From Paenibacillus sp. DMB5 (GTDB taxonomy: Bacteria; Bacillota; Bacilli; Paenibacillales; Paenibacillaceae), in the NCBI RefSeq assembly GCF_001517085.1, contig NZ_LRAC01000003.1:1-64000 (forward strand): a stretch of DNA of 64,000 nt. Reading direction: 5' to 3'. Made by a program: the position numbers and the translations under genes. Below are positions 51,088-60,458 of the stretch, in pieces (the first letter of the stretch is position 1; every line of letters begins with the position of its first letter). The notes below the pieces were generated by a model. The model saw only the letters and a list, made by a program, of their open reading frames with translations, was not told the DNA's origin and did no database searches.

Positions 51088-52053
51088 ATGACAGACCGAT
51101 TAATCCGGCTGATGCGCATCATCACGCTAGTGCAGGCAAAACCTGGGATTCTGGCGCGTGAGCTGGCAGAACGCTGCGGCAACAGCGAAAGAACGATTTA
51201 TCGGGATATGGATGCGCTCAGCGCCATGCATATTCCGATTACCCACTTGGGGCATGGGAAGGGATATGCTTTTATCGGTAATTTTGCATTGTACCCTTTA
51301 GATCTCACGGATGACGAGGCGGCTGCCTTTTCACAGCTGCGTAAAGTAATGAAAGAAATCAAGCCTTTGCTGCCCGCTGAATTTGAAACTGCCTATGAAA
51401 AAATAATGGCTGCACAATATAAGCAAAGGGCGGAAAGGGAAGAAACGATGGAAAGTGTGAGAAAGGAAGCCGGGCAGCCCGGCGCAGACTGGAATTCCAT
51501 GCAGCTGGAGCAGTCTGTATTTCTTACGGAAATCCTGTCAGCTGTAATGAAGCAGCGGAGCATGCAGGCAGACTATTGTGAGAATGGCAAAGAGGAGCAG
51601 GCGCTCCAGATTGACCCTTACTGTCTTGTTCCGCTGGAGAACCGGATTTATCTGATAGGTGCCTGTCACCGTTTCGGAAGAATCCGCGCTTTTCATATGA
51701 ATGGCTTCTCCAAGGTAAAGACGCTGAATAACTGGTTTTCCAAGGAACGCTTTGACCTGCAGGCTTTTATGTCGCAAAAATGGAGTCTTGATCAGGACAG
51801 TGTACAGATCGAATTCAGAATCCGGTTCTCTGAGCGGATGATGGAGCGGCTGAAGTATGAAGAACTGCCGGTAAAGCCTAGCAAGGTGGACAGACAGAAT
51901 AGCTGTCTGCACTTCAGGATGGCTATTGAGCAGGATATCGCTTTTGTCCGCTGGCTGATGAAGTTTGAGGAGGAGGCTGAGATCCTGGAGCCGTTTTATT
52001 ACAGGGATGTCCTCAGATATCATATGGAACAATGGCTGATGCTATACAAATAA
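51088..52053 (+). CDS. WYL-domain transcriptional regulator (YafY type)
   Basis: The 321-residue protein has an N-terminal helix-turn-helix of the HTH_11 type (residues about 1-60, LARELAERCGNSERTIYRDMDALS) and a WYL domain (about 140-225). In the WYL domain the signature reads QIDPYCLVPLENRIYLIGACHR. A WCX-type C-terminus completes it. WYL proteins are ligand- or nucleic-acid-sensing regulators, often of DNA repair, phage defence or metabolism. ATG follows AAGGGGAACTGAAA. It is followed after 220 bp by the molybdate genes, but those have their own regulator, so a link is not assumed. Confidence 0.87.
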   Translation: MTDRLIRLMRIITLVQAKPGILARELAERCGNSERTIYRDMDALSAMHIPITHLGHGKGYAFIGNFALYPLDLTDDEAAAFSQLRKVMKEIKPLLPAEFETAYEKIMAAQYKQRAEREETMESVRKEAGQPGADWNSMQLEQSVFLTEILSAVMKQRSMQADYCENGKEEQALQIDPYCLVPLENRIYLIGACHRFGRIRAFHMNGFSKVKTLNNWFSKERFDLQAFMSQKWSLDQDSVQIEFRIRFSERMMERLKYEELPVKPSKVDRQNSCLHFRMAIEQDIAFVRWLMKFEEEAEILEPFYYRDVLRYHMEQWLMLYK

Positions 52054-52160
52054 TCGGGATACTTCAGGAACTGTTCCTTCTGTAGCCTGGATTTAGATCC
52101 GTGATACAGGCAACTAAACTGGTTCGTGTATATTTGACCTTTGTTCAATTTATATTATAT

Positions 52161-52248
52161 ATAACTGTTCATAACTAAATATAAACAAACATAACTAACC
52201 ATATAGTATTATAAAAAAGGTTGTGCTAAAATAACACCAAAATATACA
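52161..52248 (+). promoter_or_regulatory. modA promoter with 10-bp direct repeats
   Basis: ATAACT-type words start at 52161, 52171, 52181, 52191 and 52201, exactly one helical turn apart. Downstream, TTGTGC (52221-52226) and TATACA (52243-52248) form a candidate promoter with a 16-nt spacer. The repeats are placed to bind a regulator such as the convergently encoded YvgK-like protein. Confidence 0.5.
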
Positions 52249-52274
52249 GATATACATAAGTAGGAGGAATCCAT

Positions 52275-53059
52275 ATGTTCAAGAAACTAGCTGTGATCAT
52301 CATGTCTGTTTTTCTTGTATCAGGTGCATCGGCAGCAACGCCCGGTCTTGAGGTACAGGCAGCAGCCAAGAAAACAGAGATTATCGTTTCCGCAGCGGCC
52401 AGCCTGCAGGACAGCCTGGATAAAATCGCGGTACTGTATGAGAAGCAGCATTCTGATATTGACCTTGTCTTCAATTATGGTGCTTCCGGCACGCTGCAGA
52501 AGCAGATTGAACAAGGTGCGCCGCGGACCTGTTCTTCTCTGCCGGGGATAAGCAGATGAAGGCACTGGTGGACGAGGGGCTTATTTCGGAGAGTAAGCAG
52601 CTCTTGAAGAATCAGCTGGTGCTGGTTGTTCCCGTAAGCTCCAAAACAAAGATCACTTCCATTACACTGCTTACCGATAAGGCCTTTAAAAAGGTGGCCG
52701 TTGGCCAGCCTGAATCCGTGCCTGCCGGCCAGTACGCCCAGCAGTCATTGACTGCCAAGAAGGTATGGGATACGCTGCAGAGCAAGCTGGTCTTTGCCAA
52801 GGATGTCCGTCAGGTGCTCTCCTATGTAGAGACAGGGAATGCGGATGCAGGCTTCGTATACAAGACGGATGCCCTCACTTCCTCTAAGGTAAAGATCGCG
52901 CTTACTGTAGGGGCACATGTGCATAAGGCCATTAATTACCCTGTAGGCATTGTCAAGGAATCTGATCATCAGGCAGAAGCCAAAGCCTTCTACAATTATG
53001 TTCAGACCAAGGCAGCAGGCAGCATCTTCACAAGCTACGGATTTTCACTGGCGGATTAA
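52275..53059 (+). pseudogene. modA: Molybdate-binding protein gene with an apparent 1-nt deletion
   Basis: This encodes the periplasmic-type substrate-binding lipoprotein or secreted protein of a molybdate ABC importer. ATG at 52275 follows AGGAGGAATCCAT. The signal peptide reaches about residue 33, and the mature part begins KKTEIIVSAAASLQDSL, a ModA signature, with NYGASGTLQKQIEQGAP further on. The frame then breaks at about 52523. One extra G would read GAPADLFFSAGDKQMKAL and continue to 53059, giving about 261 residues, the normal length. Both halves have coding character, so the lesion is very recent or a sequence error. modB follows 33 bp downstream. Confidence 0.85.
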
Positions 53060-53092
53060 TTCATCGAATGAAGATAAGCGGGGTGGAAGCGA

Positions 53093-53755
53093 ATGGAGAT
53101 CAATTGGACTGAATTTTTCGCCCCGGTCTGGCTTTCAGTCAGAATCGCTGTAATTACCAGCATTATTGTATTTATTCTGGCAACCTATGCGGCCAAGCTG
53201 ATGGCGGGCCGGAAATTCCCGGGTTACAGTCTGCTGGAGACTGTACTGATGCTGCCGCTTGTTCTGCCGCCGACCGTTGTCGGATTTGTGCTTCTGGTCA
53301 TTCTGGGACGCAGGAGCTGGATTGGAGAGTTGTATGAACGGTTAACAGAGCAGACCATTCTGTTTACATGGGGAGCAGCGGTGATAGCTGCTGTAGTCGT
53401 CGCTTTTCCGCTGGTCTACCGGACCGTAAAGGCCGGCTTTGAGGAAGTGGATAAGGATCTTGAGGACGCCGCACGCGCCCAGGGGGCCAGCGAGCTGCAG
53501 GTGCTGCGGTATGTTACGCTGCCGCTGGCAGGCCGGGCGCTGGCTGCCGGATTTGTGCTGGGATTTGCCCGGGGGCTGGGTGAGTTCGGGGCGACCATCA
53601 TGGTAGCGGGGAATATTCCGGGGCGTACCCAGACTGTACCGACTGCAATCTATGTTGCCGTAGACGGCGGCAATATGACCCTTGCCTGGATGTGGGTCTG
53701 TTCAATCATAGTCATTTCTGCGCTTATGCTGATGTTCGTTAACCGCCGTTCATAA
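53093..53755 (+). CDS. modB: Molybdate ABC transporter permease
   Basis: The 220-residue membrane permease has about five to six helices and the cytoplasmic EAA loop that contacts the ATPase (EDAARAQGASELQVLRYVTLP). The conserved ARGLGEFGATIMVAGNIPG segment is diagnostic for ModB. ATG follows GGGGTGGAAGCG. No modC ATPase gene follows; a terminator ends the unit instead. Bacillus subtilis likewise has modA and modB homologues (yvgL, yvgM) without an adjacent ATPase, so the ATPase is probably encoded elsewhere or shared. Confidence 0.94.
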   Translation: MEINWTEFFAPVWLSVRIAVITSIIVFILATYAAKLMAGRKFPGYSLLETVLMLPLVLPPTVVGFVLLVILGRRSWIGELYERLTEQTILFTWGAAVIAAVVVAFPLVYRTVKAGFEEVDKDLEDAARAQGASELQVLRYVTLPLAGRALAAGFVLGFARGLGEFGATIMVAGNIPGRTQTVPTAIYVAVDGGNMTLAWMWVCSIIVISALMLMFVNRRS

Positions 53756-53779
53756 CGGTGAAGGTGTACGATTACATAC

Positions 53780-53824
53780 AAAAACTCCGGCTTTCCCTGG
53801 TCAGTCAGGGAAGCGGAGTTTTTG
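53780..53824. terminator. Terminator between modB and the convergent regulator gene
   Basis: AACTCCG with CTTTCCCTG pairs with CAGGGAAG with CGGAGTT around GTCAGT, followed by TTTTTG. A-rich sequence on the other side suits both strands. Confidence 0.75.
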
Positions 53825-53840
53825 TTTATCCGGAGAAGCG

Positions 53841-54860
53841 TTATGTTTCGTAGATAATCTCACCGGTTCCAGTAAGATCATAGCTGTGAATCGTATTAAG
53901 CTCGTTCTTGAAGGCCGGGGAACGCAAAATATCGAGCACAGCGCCAATCCACTGTTCATTCTCAGGCTTCTTGAGCATTACAAGATCATAACGCTCCTGA
54001 ATCAGCGGGATGAACTCCAGACCTTCAATGATTTTGGCGGCCTTTTCTATACCGATGCCGACATCGGCTTCACCGCGGGCCACGCGGCCGGCTACCGCCA
54101 GATGGCTGTTCTCCTCGGTCCCATACCCGCTCAGTCCGGCTGCAGGAATTCCGTGCAGCCGCAGCTGCTCGTCCAGCAGCACACGGACGCCGGAGCCGCG
54201 CTCACGGTTAATCAGCTTCAGGCCCGGCTGCTGCAAATCCTGCCAGCTGCGGATATTCCGCGGATTACCCTGCTGTACATAGAGCCCGGCGCTGCGGGTC
54301 AGCATACGCACGACAAGATAGGGGAAGCCCACCAGCAGCTTGCGGATATAGGGGAGGTTATACTCCCCTGTATCGCCGTCCAGCAGGTGGGTGCTGACTA
54401 TGTCCGATTCGCCGTTGTACATGGCGATCAGGCTGTCGAGGCTGCCGGCATAAGAACGAAGCGGCCGGGAGGAGGGCAGGCTGCGCTCCAGATGGGTAGC
54501 CAGAATATCAAGGGACATGTCCTGTCCGGTAATCACTATGTTCGTTGCAGCAGCCTTAACCGGTCCGGAACCAGGCTGGGTAAGGTGAAGCGGAGGCGAG
54601 AAGGTTGCCGGCGGCAGAACAAACGGCATACCTGTCTGCAGAGGGACAGGGGCGGCAGAAGCCCCCTGCGGCGCTGCGGACGAACTTGTGCTGCGCGAAT
54701 TCTGCTTATAGGCCTCAAGATCAGAGTGGTCTACCCGCATCTGTTTCCCGACACGGTATGACGGCAGCTCGCCTTTTTTGATCAGGTCATAGACCTTTAA
54801 TTTCGATATCTTCAACAGCCGGGCGATTTCCTCGGTTGTATAGGAAGTATTCTCGGACAT
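53841..54860 (-). CDS. Helix-turn-helix regulator with molybdate-binding-protein-like domain (YvgK-like)
   Basis: The 339-residue protein fuses an excisionase-type winged helix (residues 1-55, TTEEIARLLKISKLKVYDLIKKGELPSYRVGKQMRV) to a periplasmic-binding-protein-like domain (about 105-339). Between them is a Pro/Ser/Ala linker. The binding-domain motifs include NRERGSGVRVLLDEQL and GEADVGIGIEKAA. Bacillus subtilis yvgK, beside the modA/modB homologues yvgL and yvgM, has this architecture, so this is probably the molybdate-responsive regulator of the convergent modAB unit. ATG follows AGGAGGCTTTATCCC-type sequence. The 10-bp repeats upstream of modA are its likely target. Confidence 0.85.
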   Translation of the reverse strand: MSENTSYTTEEIARLLKISKLKVYDLIKKGELPSYRVGKQMRVDHSDLEAYKQNSRSTSSSAAPQGASAAPVPLQTGMPFVLPPATFSPPLHLTQPGSGPVKAAATNIVITGQDMSLDILATHLERSLPSSRPLRSYAGSLDSLIAMYNGESDIVSTHLLDGDTGEYNLPYIRKLLVGFPYLVVRMLTRSAGLYVQQGNPRNIRSWQDLQQPGLKLINRERGSGVRVLLDEQLRLHGIPAAGLSGYGTEENSHLAVAGRVARGEADVGIGIEKAAKIIEGLEFIPLIQERYDLVMLKKPENEQWIGAVLDILRSPAFKNELNTIHSYDLTGTGEIIYET

Positions 54861-54979
54861 GGGATAAAGCCTCCTAGAGGTGCACTGCGGCAGCGCCCAA
54901 TCAGTCTAAATGATAGATCAAGCCTACCTTATTTTGAGAGCCTGTGCAATTAAAGAACCCTCAGGAGGCCGGGCAGTCC

Positions 54980-55753
54980 CTAATAGGCCAGCTGTCTGAT
55001 GTCTCCCGCCTTCTCGGAGGCTGACAGTCCGATCAGTTCGGAGACGGTAACAAACCGGTATCCCTGCTTCTCCAGGGCAGGCAGAATGATCTGCAGGGCC
55101 TCATACGTTTGGGATTGCCCGTGAACATAGTCATGGAAGAGGACAATATCACCGCTATGAGCATTCGTGATGACTTTGCTGGAGATATTCCAAACCCCCG
55201 GACGGTTCCAGTCGCGTGTATCCTGATGCCACGACCACAGCACGGGCTTCAGCCCCATGCGGTTTGAGACATTGACCAGCGTCTCGTCATACATCCCGCC
55301 CGGCGGCCGGAAAAGGCTGCTGTGCCGGCCGGTAACCTTTACAATTTCGTCTTCCGTCAGCTTCAGCTCCTTCATTACCTGCTCTACGGAGATAGGCCGT
55401 TTGAAATATACATGGTTATAAGTATGATTGGCCAGCTCATGGCCCTCTGAGATAACCCGGCTGGCGATTTCAGGATAGGCGGCGATTTTTTTGCCTATGG
55501 CGAAAAAGGTGCACTTGGCGTTGTATTCCTGCAGTACATCGAGAATCTTGATAGTGTCGGTCGGGTCAGGGCCATCATCGAAGGTCAGGGCGATCACTTT
55601 CTGGCGCGTCGGCACTTCCCAGATCATGTCGCCCTTCTGCTCATGATACTGGCGGTTCTTGGTATCGGAACGGGCCAGGGCGTGGCTTGACCAGCTGGCC
55701 AGCAGCATGAGCAGGGCCAGAACTGCTGCTGATATTCGGCGGAATCTTTTCAT
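54980..55753 (-). CDS. Polysaccharide deacetylase (NodB domain)
   Basis: This secreted or membrane-anchored deacetylase acts on peptidoglycan or another N-acetylated glycan. The 257-residue product has a signal sequence (about 1-27) and a NodB domain with the five family motifs. These include TFDDGPDP (Asp59, Asp60), the zinc-binding HTYNH (His110, His114), RPPGG, the DTRDWNRPG segment and the late LFHDYVHG. It resembles PdaA/PdaB-type enzymes of spore formers. It is separated from the upstream regulator gene by 119 bp and appears monocistronic. Confidence 0.92.
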   Translation of the reverse strand: MKRFRRISAAVLALLMLLASWSSHALARSDTKNRQYHEQKGDMIWEVPTRQKVIALTFDDGPDPTDTIKILDVLQEYNAKCTFFAIGKKIAAYPEIASRVISEGHELANHTYNHVYFKRPISVEQVMKELKLTEDEIVKVTGRHSSLFRPPGGMYDETLVNVSNRMGLKPVLWSWHQDTRDWNRPGVWNISSKVITNAHSGDIVLFHDYVHGQSQTYEALQIILPALEKQGYRFVTVSELIGLSASEKAGDIRQLAY

Positions 55754-55943
55754 GGTTTGTCAGCTTCACTCCATAGCGGACCCGTGTGCGGGAAACGGGC
55801 TATTTTGACCTTAGAATGCTCCATCCCTGTGATGAAATATTCACGGCAGGCGAGAACTCGTTTTTTCTATTTTAGAGTGAAAGTTCTGCCGGAAATGTCT
55901 ATAATGAAGTACTAAATACAGAACATGGATAGGGGCAGCGGAT

Positions 55944-57353
55944 ATGACACTAATTGAGAAAAGAGAGCACAGGCAGTATCCGGAGATTACCCGTCTGGAG
56001 ACATCAAGAGCGGCGTATGAACGCGACTATTCACGCCTGATTCACTCACCGACCTTCCGCCGGCTGCAGGGCAAATCACAGGTATTCGGCGCCGGCACCG
56101 GCGATTATTACCGGACCCGTCTGACCCACTCGCTCGAGGTGGCGCAGATTGCCCGCGAGGCAGCCAAAAGCCTGTTACGTTCTTATCCTGAGGTGGAAAC
56201 CGGACAGGCGGACAACCCCGGGCTTGTCATTGATCCTGAAGTGGTGGAATGTGCAGCCATCGCCCATGATTTCGGCCATCCCCCGTTCGGGCATAAAGGG
56301 GAAGAGGTGCTGGACAACATCCTGGAGCAGCTTATCGCCAAAAAAACAGCCGAGGAAGCGCTGAAGTCAGGCGCCGGCCCGGTGCAGAAGCAGACGATCG
56401 AAGGGAATATGAAGCGGCAGTATGAGCATTTTGAGGGCAATGCGCATAACTTCCGGCTGATCATGTTTCTGGAGAAGCGCGAGAATATCGACGGGCTGAA
56501 TCTGTCTGATGCCGTGCTGCTGGGGATCAACAAGTATCCTTTTCCCGGCACGGTGCTGAAGAAGGGCATGTATCTGTCCGAATGGAATTATATCTCGGAG
56601 ATCCGCAAGGACTGGGGGATTCCTGACGGCAAAAAGACGCTGGAGGCCCAGCTGATGGACCTGTGCGATGACATCGCCTATTCCGCGCATGATCTGGAGG
56701 ACGGGATCAAGGCGGGCAAGATTGAAGTCCATGAGCATTTTATGCACGATACCTATATCCAGCGGCTGATTGTAGAGAAGATTACGACGCTGGAGGACTC
56801 CTTCTGGAAGGGCTGGCAGCCTGAAGCGATCCACATCAAGGTGGAGGCGGTACTGAGCGAGTTCCTGAGAGTCTGGATGGACAAGATGCCGACCTGCGAA
56901 AATGATTATTCCCGTACGCGCCGGGAGGTGAAGGCTTACTGGGTAAGCACCTTCGTCGCCAGTCTCGGGGTCATTTCCGACGGGGACTGGAAGAAGGTCA
57001 CGTTCATCAAGGATGGCGCAGAGGATGAGGATATGCTGCGGACGGTCAGTGTGCTCAAAAGCTTCGCCTGGGTTACGATGATCCGCGACCTGCGCGTGCA
57101 GCGCCTGCAAAAACGCAGTGAATGGATTCTCCGCCGGCTGTGGGGGGCGTTCAACGATCCGGAGACCTCCAAGGCGATCATTCCGAGCGACTGGCTGCAG
57201 CGCTTTGAGAAGGACCAGCGGCAGCAGAAGCCGATCTGGACCTGGGAGCATATGGTGATCGACTACATCGCCGGGATGACGGATGCTTTTGCCGAAAAAA
57301 TCTATAACGAGCTGTACGGCCTGAAGGTAGGCTCCATTTACGACCTGGATTAA
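55944..57353 (+). CDS. Deoxyguanosinetriphosphate triphosphohydrolase (HD domain)
   Basis: This enzyme removes triphosphate from dGTP or other dNTPs, adjusting precursor pools. The 469-residue product has the N-terminal RLQGKSQVFG region, the HD-domain ligands His in RLTHSLEVAQIAREAAKS and His-Asp in AAIAHDFGHPPFGHKGEE, and Asp in LCDDIAYSAHDLEDG. This is the Dgt type 1 pattern. ATG follows GGGGCAGCGGAT. The gene has its own terminator and no nucleotide-metabolism neighbours. Related enzymes are also used in phage defence, but the context here gives no sign of that. Confidence 0.93.
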   Translation: MTLIEKREHRQYPEITRLETSRAAYERDYSRLIHSPTFRRLQGKSQVFGAGTGDYYRTRLTHSLEVAQIAREAAKSLLRSYPEVETGQADNPGLVIDPEVVECAAIAHDFGHPPFGHKGEEVLDNILEQLIAKKTAEEALKSGAGPVQKQTIEGNMKRQYEHFEGNAHNFRLIMFLEKRENIDGLNLSDAVLLGINKYPFPGTVLKKGMYLSEWNYISEIRKDWGIPDGKKTLEAQLMDLCDDIAYSAHDLEDGIKAGKIEVHEHFMHDTYIQRLIVEKITTLEDSFWKGWQPEAIHIKVEAVLSEFLRVWMDKMPTCENDYSRTRREVKAYWVSTFVASLGVISDGDWKKVTFIKDGAEDEDMLRTVSVLKSFAWVTMIRDLRVQRLQKRSEWILRRLWGAFNDPETSKAIIPSDWLQRFEKDQRQQKPIWTWEHMVIDYIAGMTDAFAEKIYNELYGLKVGSIYDLD

Positions 57354-57366
57354 GCCGTTCAGACAG

Positions 57367-57394
57367 ACCGGGTTCCCTGCGGGAGCCCGGTTTT
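57367..57394 (+). terminator. Terminator after the dGTPase gene
   Basis: ACCGGGTTCCC and GGGAGCCCGGT pair across TGC with one mismatch, followed by TTT. Confidence 0.75.
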
Positions 57395-57545
57395 ATTGTG
57401 CGGAGGATATATGACATCATCTAAAAATATCCGTAATTCCTGCCGAAATATAGAGAGTAGTGTATCGTTTTGCCCAATTGTGAAAATGAAAGCAATCGAT
57501 TGTAAATTACTTGTAAGGTTTTCGGAAATCAGAGGGGGCATAGTT

Positions 57546-59321
57546 GTGGGAAAAGAGCGGAATCGGTTGGAATCCGTACTGAAGCAGACAAAAGGTACTA
57601 TGAAAAAGGTCATGGAGGCCAGAAAAAAAAGCGTTGGAGCAAAAATCGCCACAGGCTACGCAGCCTTGGCCCTGCTGGTTCTGCTAATCGGGGGTACCTC
57701 CCTCTATCAAATGTACAATATGCAGAAAAACACAGGGAATATTGTTGAAAAAGCAATACCGGCGCTTAATCAGGTGCATGATATCAATTATTATACAGAG
57801 CACATTATGGCGCTCAGTATGCAGCATATTCTCAATACAGACAGTGCTGAAAAGGCTAAGCTTGAAGAACAAAGGGCTCAGGCGATCCGCAAGGTTGCCG
57901 ATTTGATGAAGCTTTACAGAGAATCGCTTGACAGTGACACAGGACTGGAGCAGCTGTCAGCCCTCAGTGACAAATGGAATGAATACATGACGATCAATAG
58001 TCAGGCTATCAAGCTTAGTGACGAGGGGAATGAGCAGCTCGCGCTGGAGGTCTCGCAAAAAGGGATTGATGCCTTTAATGCGATGCAGATTGATCTGGAG
58101 GCGCTGGTCAAGCACAGCCAGGAGGATGCCGAGCAGGATGGGAGACACTCGGAGGATGCATTTCACGCCTCGCTTACTATTATCAGTATAATCATACTGC
58201 TTGTACTGCTGATTATCGGCCTGATCAATATGGTAATCCGTAAGACGATTATTAACCCGATCAAAGCGGTAACCGCTCATCTGCAGCGGATTGCGGAGGG
58301 GGATCTGACCTCGGAGGATACCCTGATCCGCAATGAGGATGAGATAGGGCGGCTTGCCAAAACGGCCAATGACACGAACCGGACGCTGCTTGCGATCGTC
58401 AGCCAGATTCGTAACGTCTCGGGAATCATCGCCCGGCAGGGCGATGAGCTGGTCCGCACGGTGTCAGGGACCAAAGAGGGAAGCAGCCAGATTGCCGTTA
58501 CAATGGAGGAGCTGGCCAATGCGGCAGGCAGCCAGGCGGAATCCGCTGTGGAAGCCTCGAAGGCGGTTGAGGATTTGAACAAGCTGATAAGCGACTTTGC
58601 CGGCAAGGGGGAAGAGCTGCGGCTGCATTCGGATCAGGTGCGCACCAAAGGCGAGCGGGGCAGAGCACTGATGGAAAGCTCGGTGGCACAGATGGGCCAG
58701 ATTGCCGAAGTTGTATCCCAGTCGATGGATACAGTGGAGGAGCTTAACCGTAAGAATGAAGGGATCTTCCGGCTGGTCGGCTCCATCCGCAGCATCTCTG
58801 AACAGACTCATCTGCTGGCCATCAACGCGGCGATAGAGGCTGCCAGAGCCGGGGACAGCGGGCGCGGATTCGCGGTCGTTGCCCAGGAAGTGCGCAAGCT
58901 GTCAGAGGATGTGCAGCAGACCGTATCCGAAATCACCAGCATCACTCAAGGGATTCAGGCGGATTCCAGAGAGATGGTGGAGCAGCTGCGGGAAGGTGTA
59001 CTGAAGACGGAGGAGGGCGGCAGGCAGATTCTGGAGACCGGCAGCGCCCTGGCGGATATTAACCGCTCGGTAGATGTAATGGCAGGCACCATTGATAATA
59101 TGGGCGGAGATATCCGGAAAATGGCCGGTGCAAGTGAGACGATGAATGAATTCAGCCAGCATATCTCGGCACTTGCCCAGCAGTCGGCAGCAGGAGTGGA
59201 GGAGACGTCAGCCTCTGCCAATGAGCAGGTGCAGGCGACCAGTGAGGTGGCAGCCGGCATCGGCCAGCTGCGCAGCCGTCTGGTGGAGCTTGAGGAGTCG
59301 GTAACGCGTTTCCGGATTTAA
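57546..59321 (+). CDS. Methyl-accepting chemotaxis protein
   Basis: GTG at 57546 follows AGAGGGGGCATAGTT and gives 591 residues. The longer frame from 57396 has no ribosome binding site. TM1 spans about 36-55. The extracytoplasmic domain (about 56-215) is helical, of the four-helix-bundle type. TM2 spans about 217-240, then a HAMP domain and a long signalling coiled coil. The hairpin tip reads [29 protein letters not shown], broken here only by description, and is the CheA/CheW contact. No C-terminal tethering pentapeptide is seen. The ligand is unknown. No other chemotaxis gene is adjacent. Confidence 0.94.
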   Translation: MGKERNRLESVLKQTKGTMKKVMEARKKSVGAKIATGYAALALLVLLIGGTSLYQMYNMQKNTGNIVEKAIPALNQVHDINYYTEHIMALSMQHILNTDSAEKAKLEEQRAQAIRKVADLMKLYRESLDSDTGLEQLSALSDKWNEYMTINSQAIKLSDEGNEQLALEVSQKGIDAFNAMQIDLEALVKHSQEDAEQDGRHSEDAFHASLTIISIIILLVLLIIGLINMVIRKTIINPIKAVTAHLQRIAEGDLTSEDTLIRNEDEIGRLAKTANDTNRTLLAIVSQIRNVSGIIARQGDELVRTVSGTKEGSSQIAVTMEELANAAGSQAESAVEASKAVEDLNKLISDFAGKGEELRLHSDQVRTKGERGRALMESSVAQMGQIAEVVSQSMDTVEELNRKNEGIFRLVGSIRSISEQTHLLAINAAIEAARAGDSGRGFAVVAQEVRKLSEDVQQTVSEITSITQGIQADSREMVEQLREGVLKTEEGGRQILETGSALADINRSVDVMAGTIDNMGGDIRKMAGASETMNEFSQHISALAQQSAAGVEETSASANEQVQATSEVAAGIGQLRSRLVELEESVTRFRI

Positions 59322-59342
59322 CCGCGAACAGCAAAAGACAAA

Positions 59343-59385
59343 GGGGGATTCCCGGCAGGAAAAGCTGCCGGGAATCCCCCTTTTT
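59343..59385. terminator. Strong terminator between the chemoreceptor and dehydrogenase genes
   Basis: GGGGGATTCCCGGCAG and CTGCCGGGAATCCCCC form a perfect 16-bp stem, followed by TTTTT. Confidence 0.9.
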
Positions 59386-59411
59386 AAAACGAACCGGGAT
59401 GTTAAACGATA

Positions 59412-60346
59412 TTAGTATTGCCGGCTATAATCCACCAGGTTACGGGAAGGCTGGCCGTCCTTCAGGTAAGCTTGTACATTCTCGGTAAAGAGCTCTACGA
59501 TCCGGTCGGCATAACGGTCCGTCGTACCGGCGCAGTGCGGTGTAATAATGACCTGCTCCATGCCCCAAAGCGGATGTTCAGAAGGGAGCGGTTCGGGGTC
59601 AAAGACATCGAGACCCGCTCGGCCAGCTGCCCGCTGTTCAGCGCGGTCATAAGGGCTTCAGTATCCGTGGTCGCCCCGCGTCCGATGTTGATATAATAAG
59701 CCCCCTGCGGGCAGGCATTAAACACATCGGCATTAAAGAGTCCCTTCGTTTCGTCGGTAAGCGGCAGGGTGTTGATCAGGAAGTCGGCAGATTCGGCTGC
59801 TTCATGCAGCCGTGCAGTGGTGTAGACCTTGTCAAACCCGTCAACCTCTGAGCCTGAGCGGCTGATTCCGATGGTTTTCATCCGGAAAGCCTTGGCGATT
59901 CTGGCGGTCTCGCTTCCGATGGAGCCCGTTCCGGCAATGACGGCGGTTTTACCGGTCAGCTCGCTTTCCTTGCCGTCCGAATGCCACTTGCGTTCCAGCT
60001 GATTGCGGATCGCTGTGTGAAAGTTTCGGGTAAACATCAGCATGAATCCGATAATAACGGCCGTGATCGGCTCGGCATGGACACCGCTGGCATTTGTCAG
60101 AAGGATGCCCCGCTCCTCCAGCCTCCGAAGCGGCAGCTTCTCCACGCCGGCAGACCAGGTCTGGACCCAGCGGAGCGGTGAACCCGGCTGCAGCACGGTA
60201 TCTGCTATGCCTTTGCCCCAGCCGATTATAATTTCCGCGCGGGCAAGCTGATCAAGATCCGGGCTTTTGGCATTTCCCAGTGTAAGGGTATAACCCGGAG
60301 CGGCGGCGAGAATGGTCTCCTGCTGCTGAGAAGTAAGTGGCTGCAA
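59412..60346 (-). pseudogene. D-2-hydroxyacid dehydrogenase gene with an apparent 1-nt deletion
   Basis: This encodes an NAD(P)-dependent D-isomer 2-hydroxyacid dehydrogenase. The Rossmann motif GTGSIGSETAR, the SRSGSEVDGFDKV segment, LPLTDETKG and INIGRGA with the catalytic Arg region are present. The frame shifts near 59620: adding one G on the coding strand changes QLAERV to QLAGAGLDVFDPEPLP and continues through ITPHCAGTT (catalytic His) to a stop at 59412, the normal family end. The start is also odd. A strong GGGAGGG (60375-60381) faces ATC and ATT codons, while the first standard start in frame is TTG at 60346, about 28 nt away. Either a non-ATG start is used or sequence errors affect both ends. 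Confidence 0.8.
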
Positions 60347-60458
60347 ACAAACAATGGATTTAGTGATGATGGTTCCCTCCCGTTATACAATTTTCGTAAA
60401 ATTGGCTGATCTTGTATACAATAAGGATATCAAATCTGTCCCGAAAGGTGAAATACAC

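Noticed and set aside
55944-57353. dGTPase as a phage-defence gene
   Set aside because: Some dNTP triphosphohydrolases act in defence, but this one is surrounded by housekeeping-type genes and has no defence neighbours.
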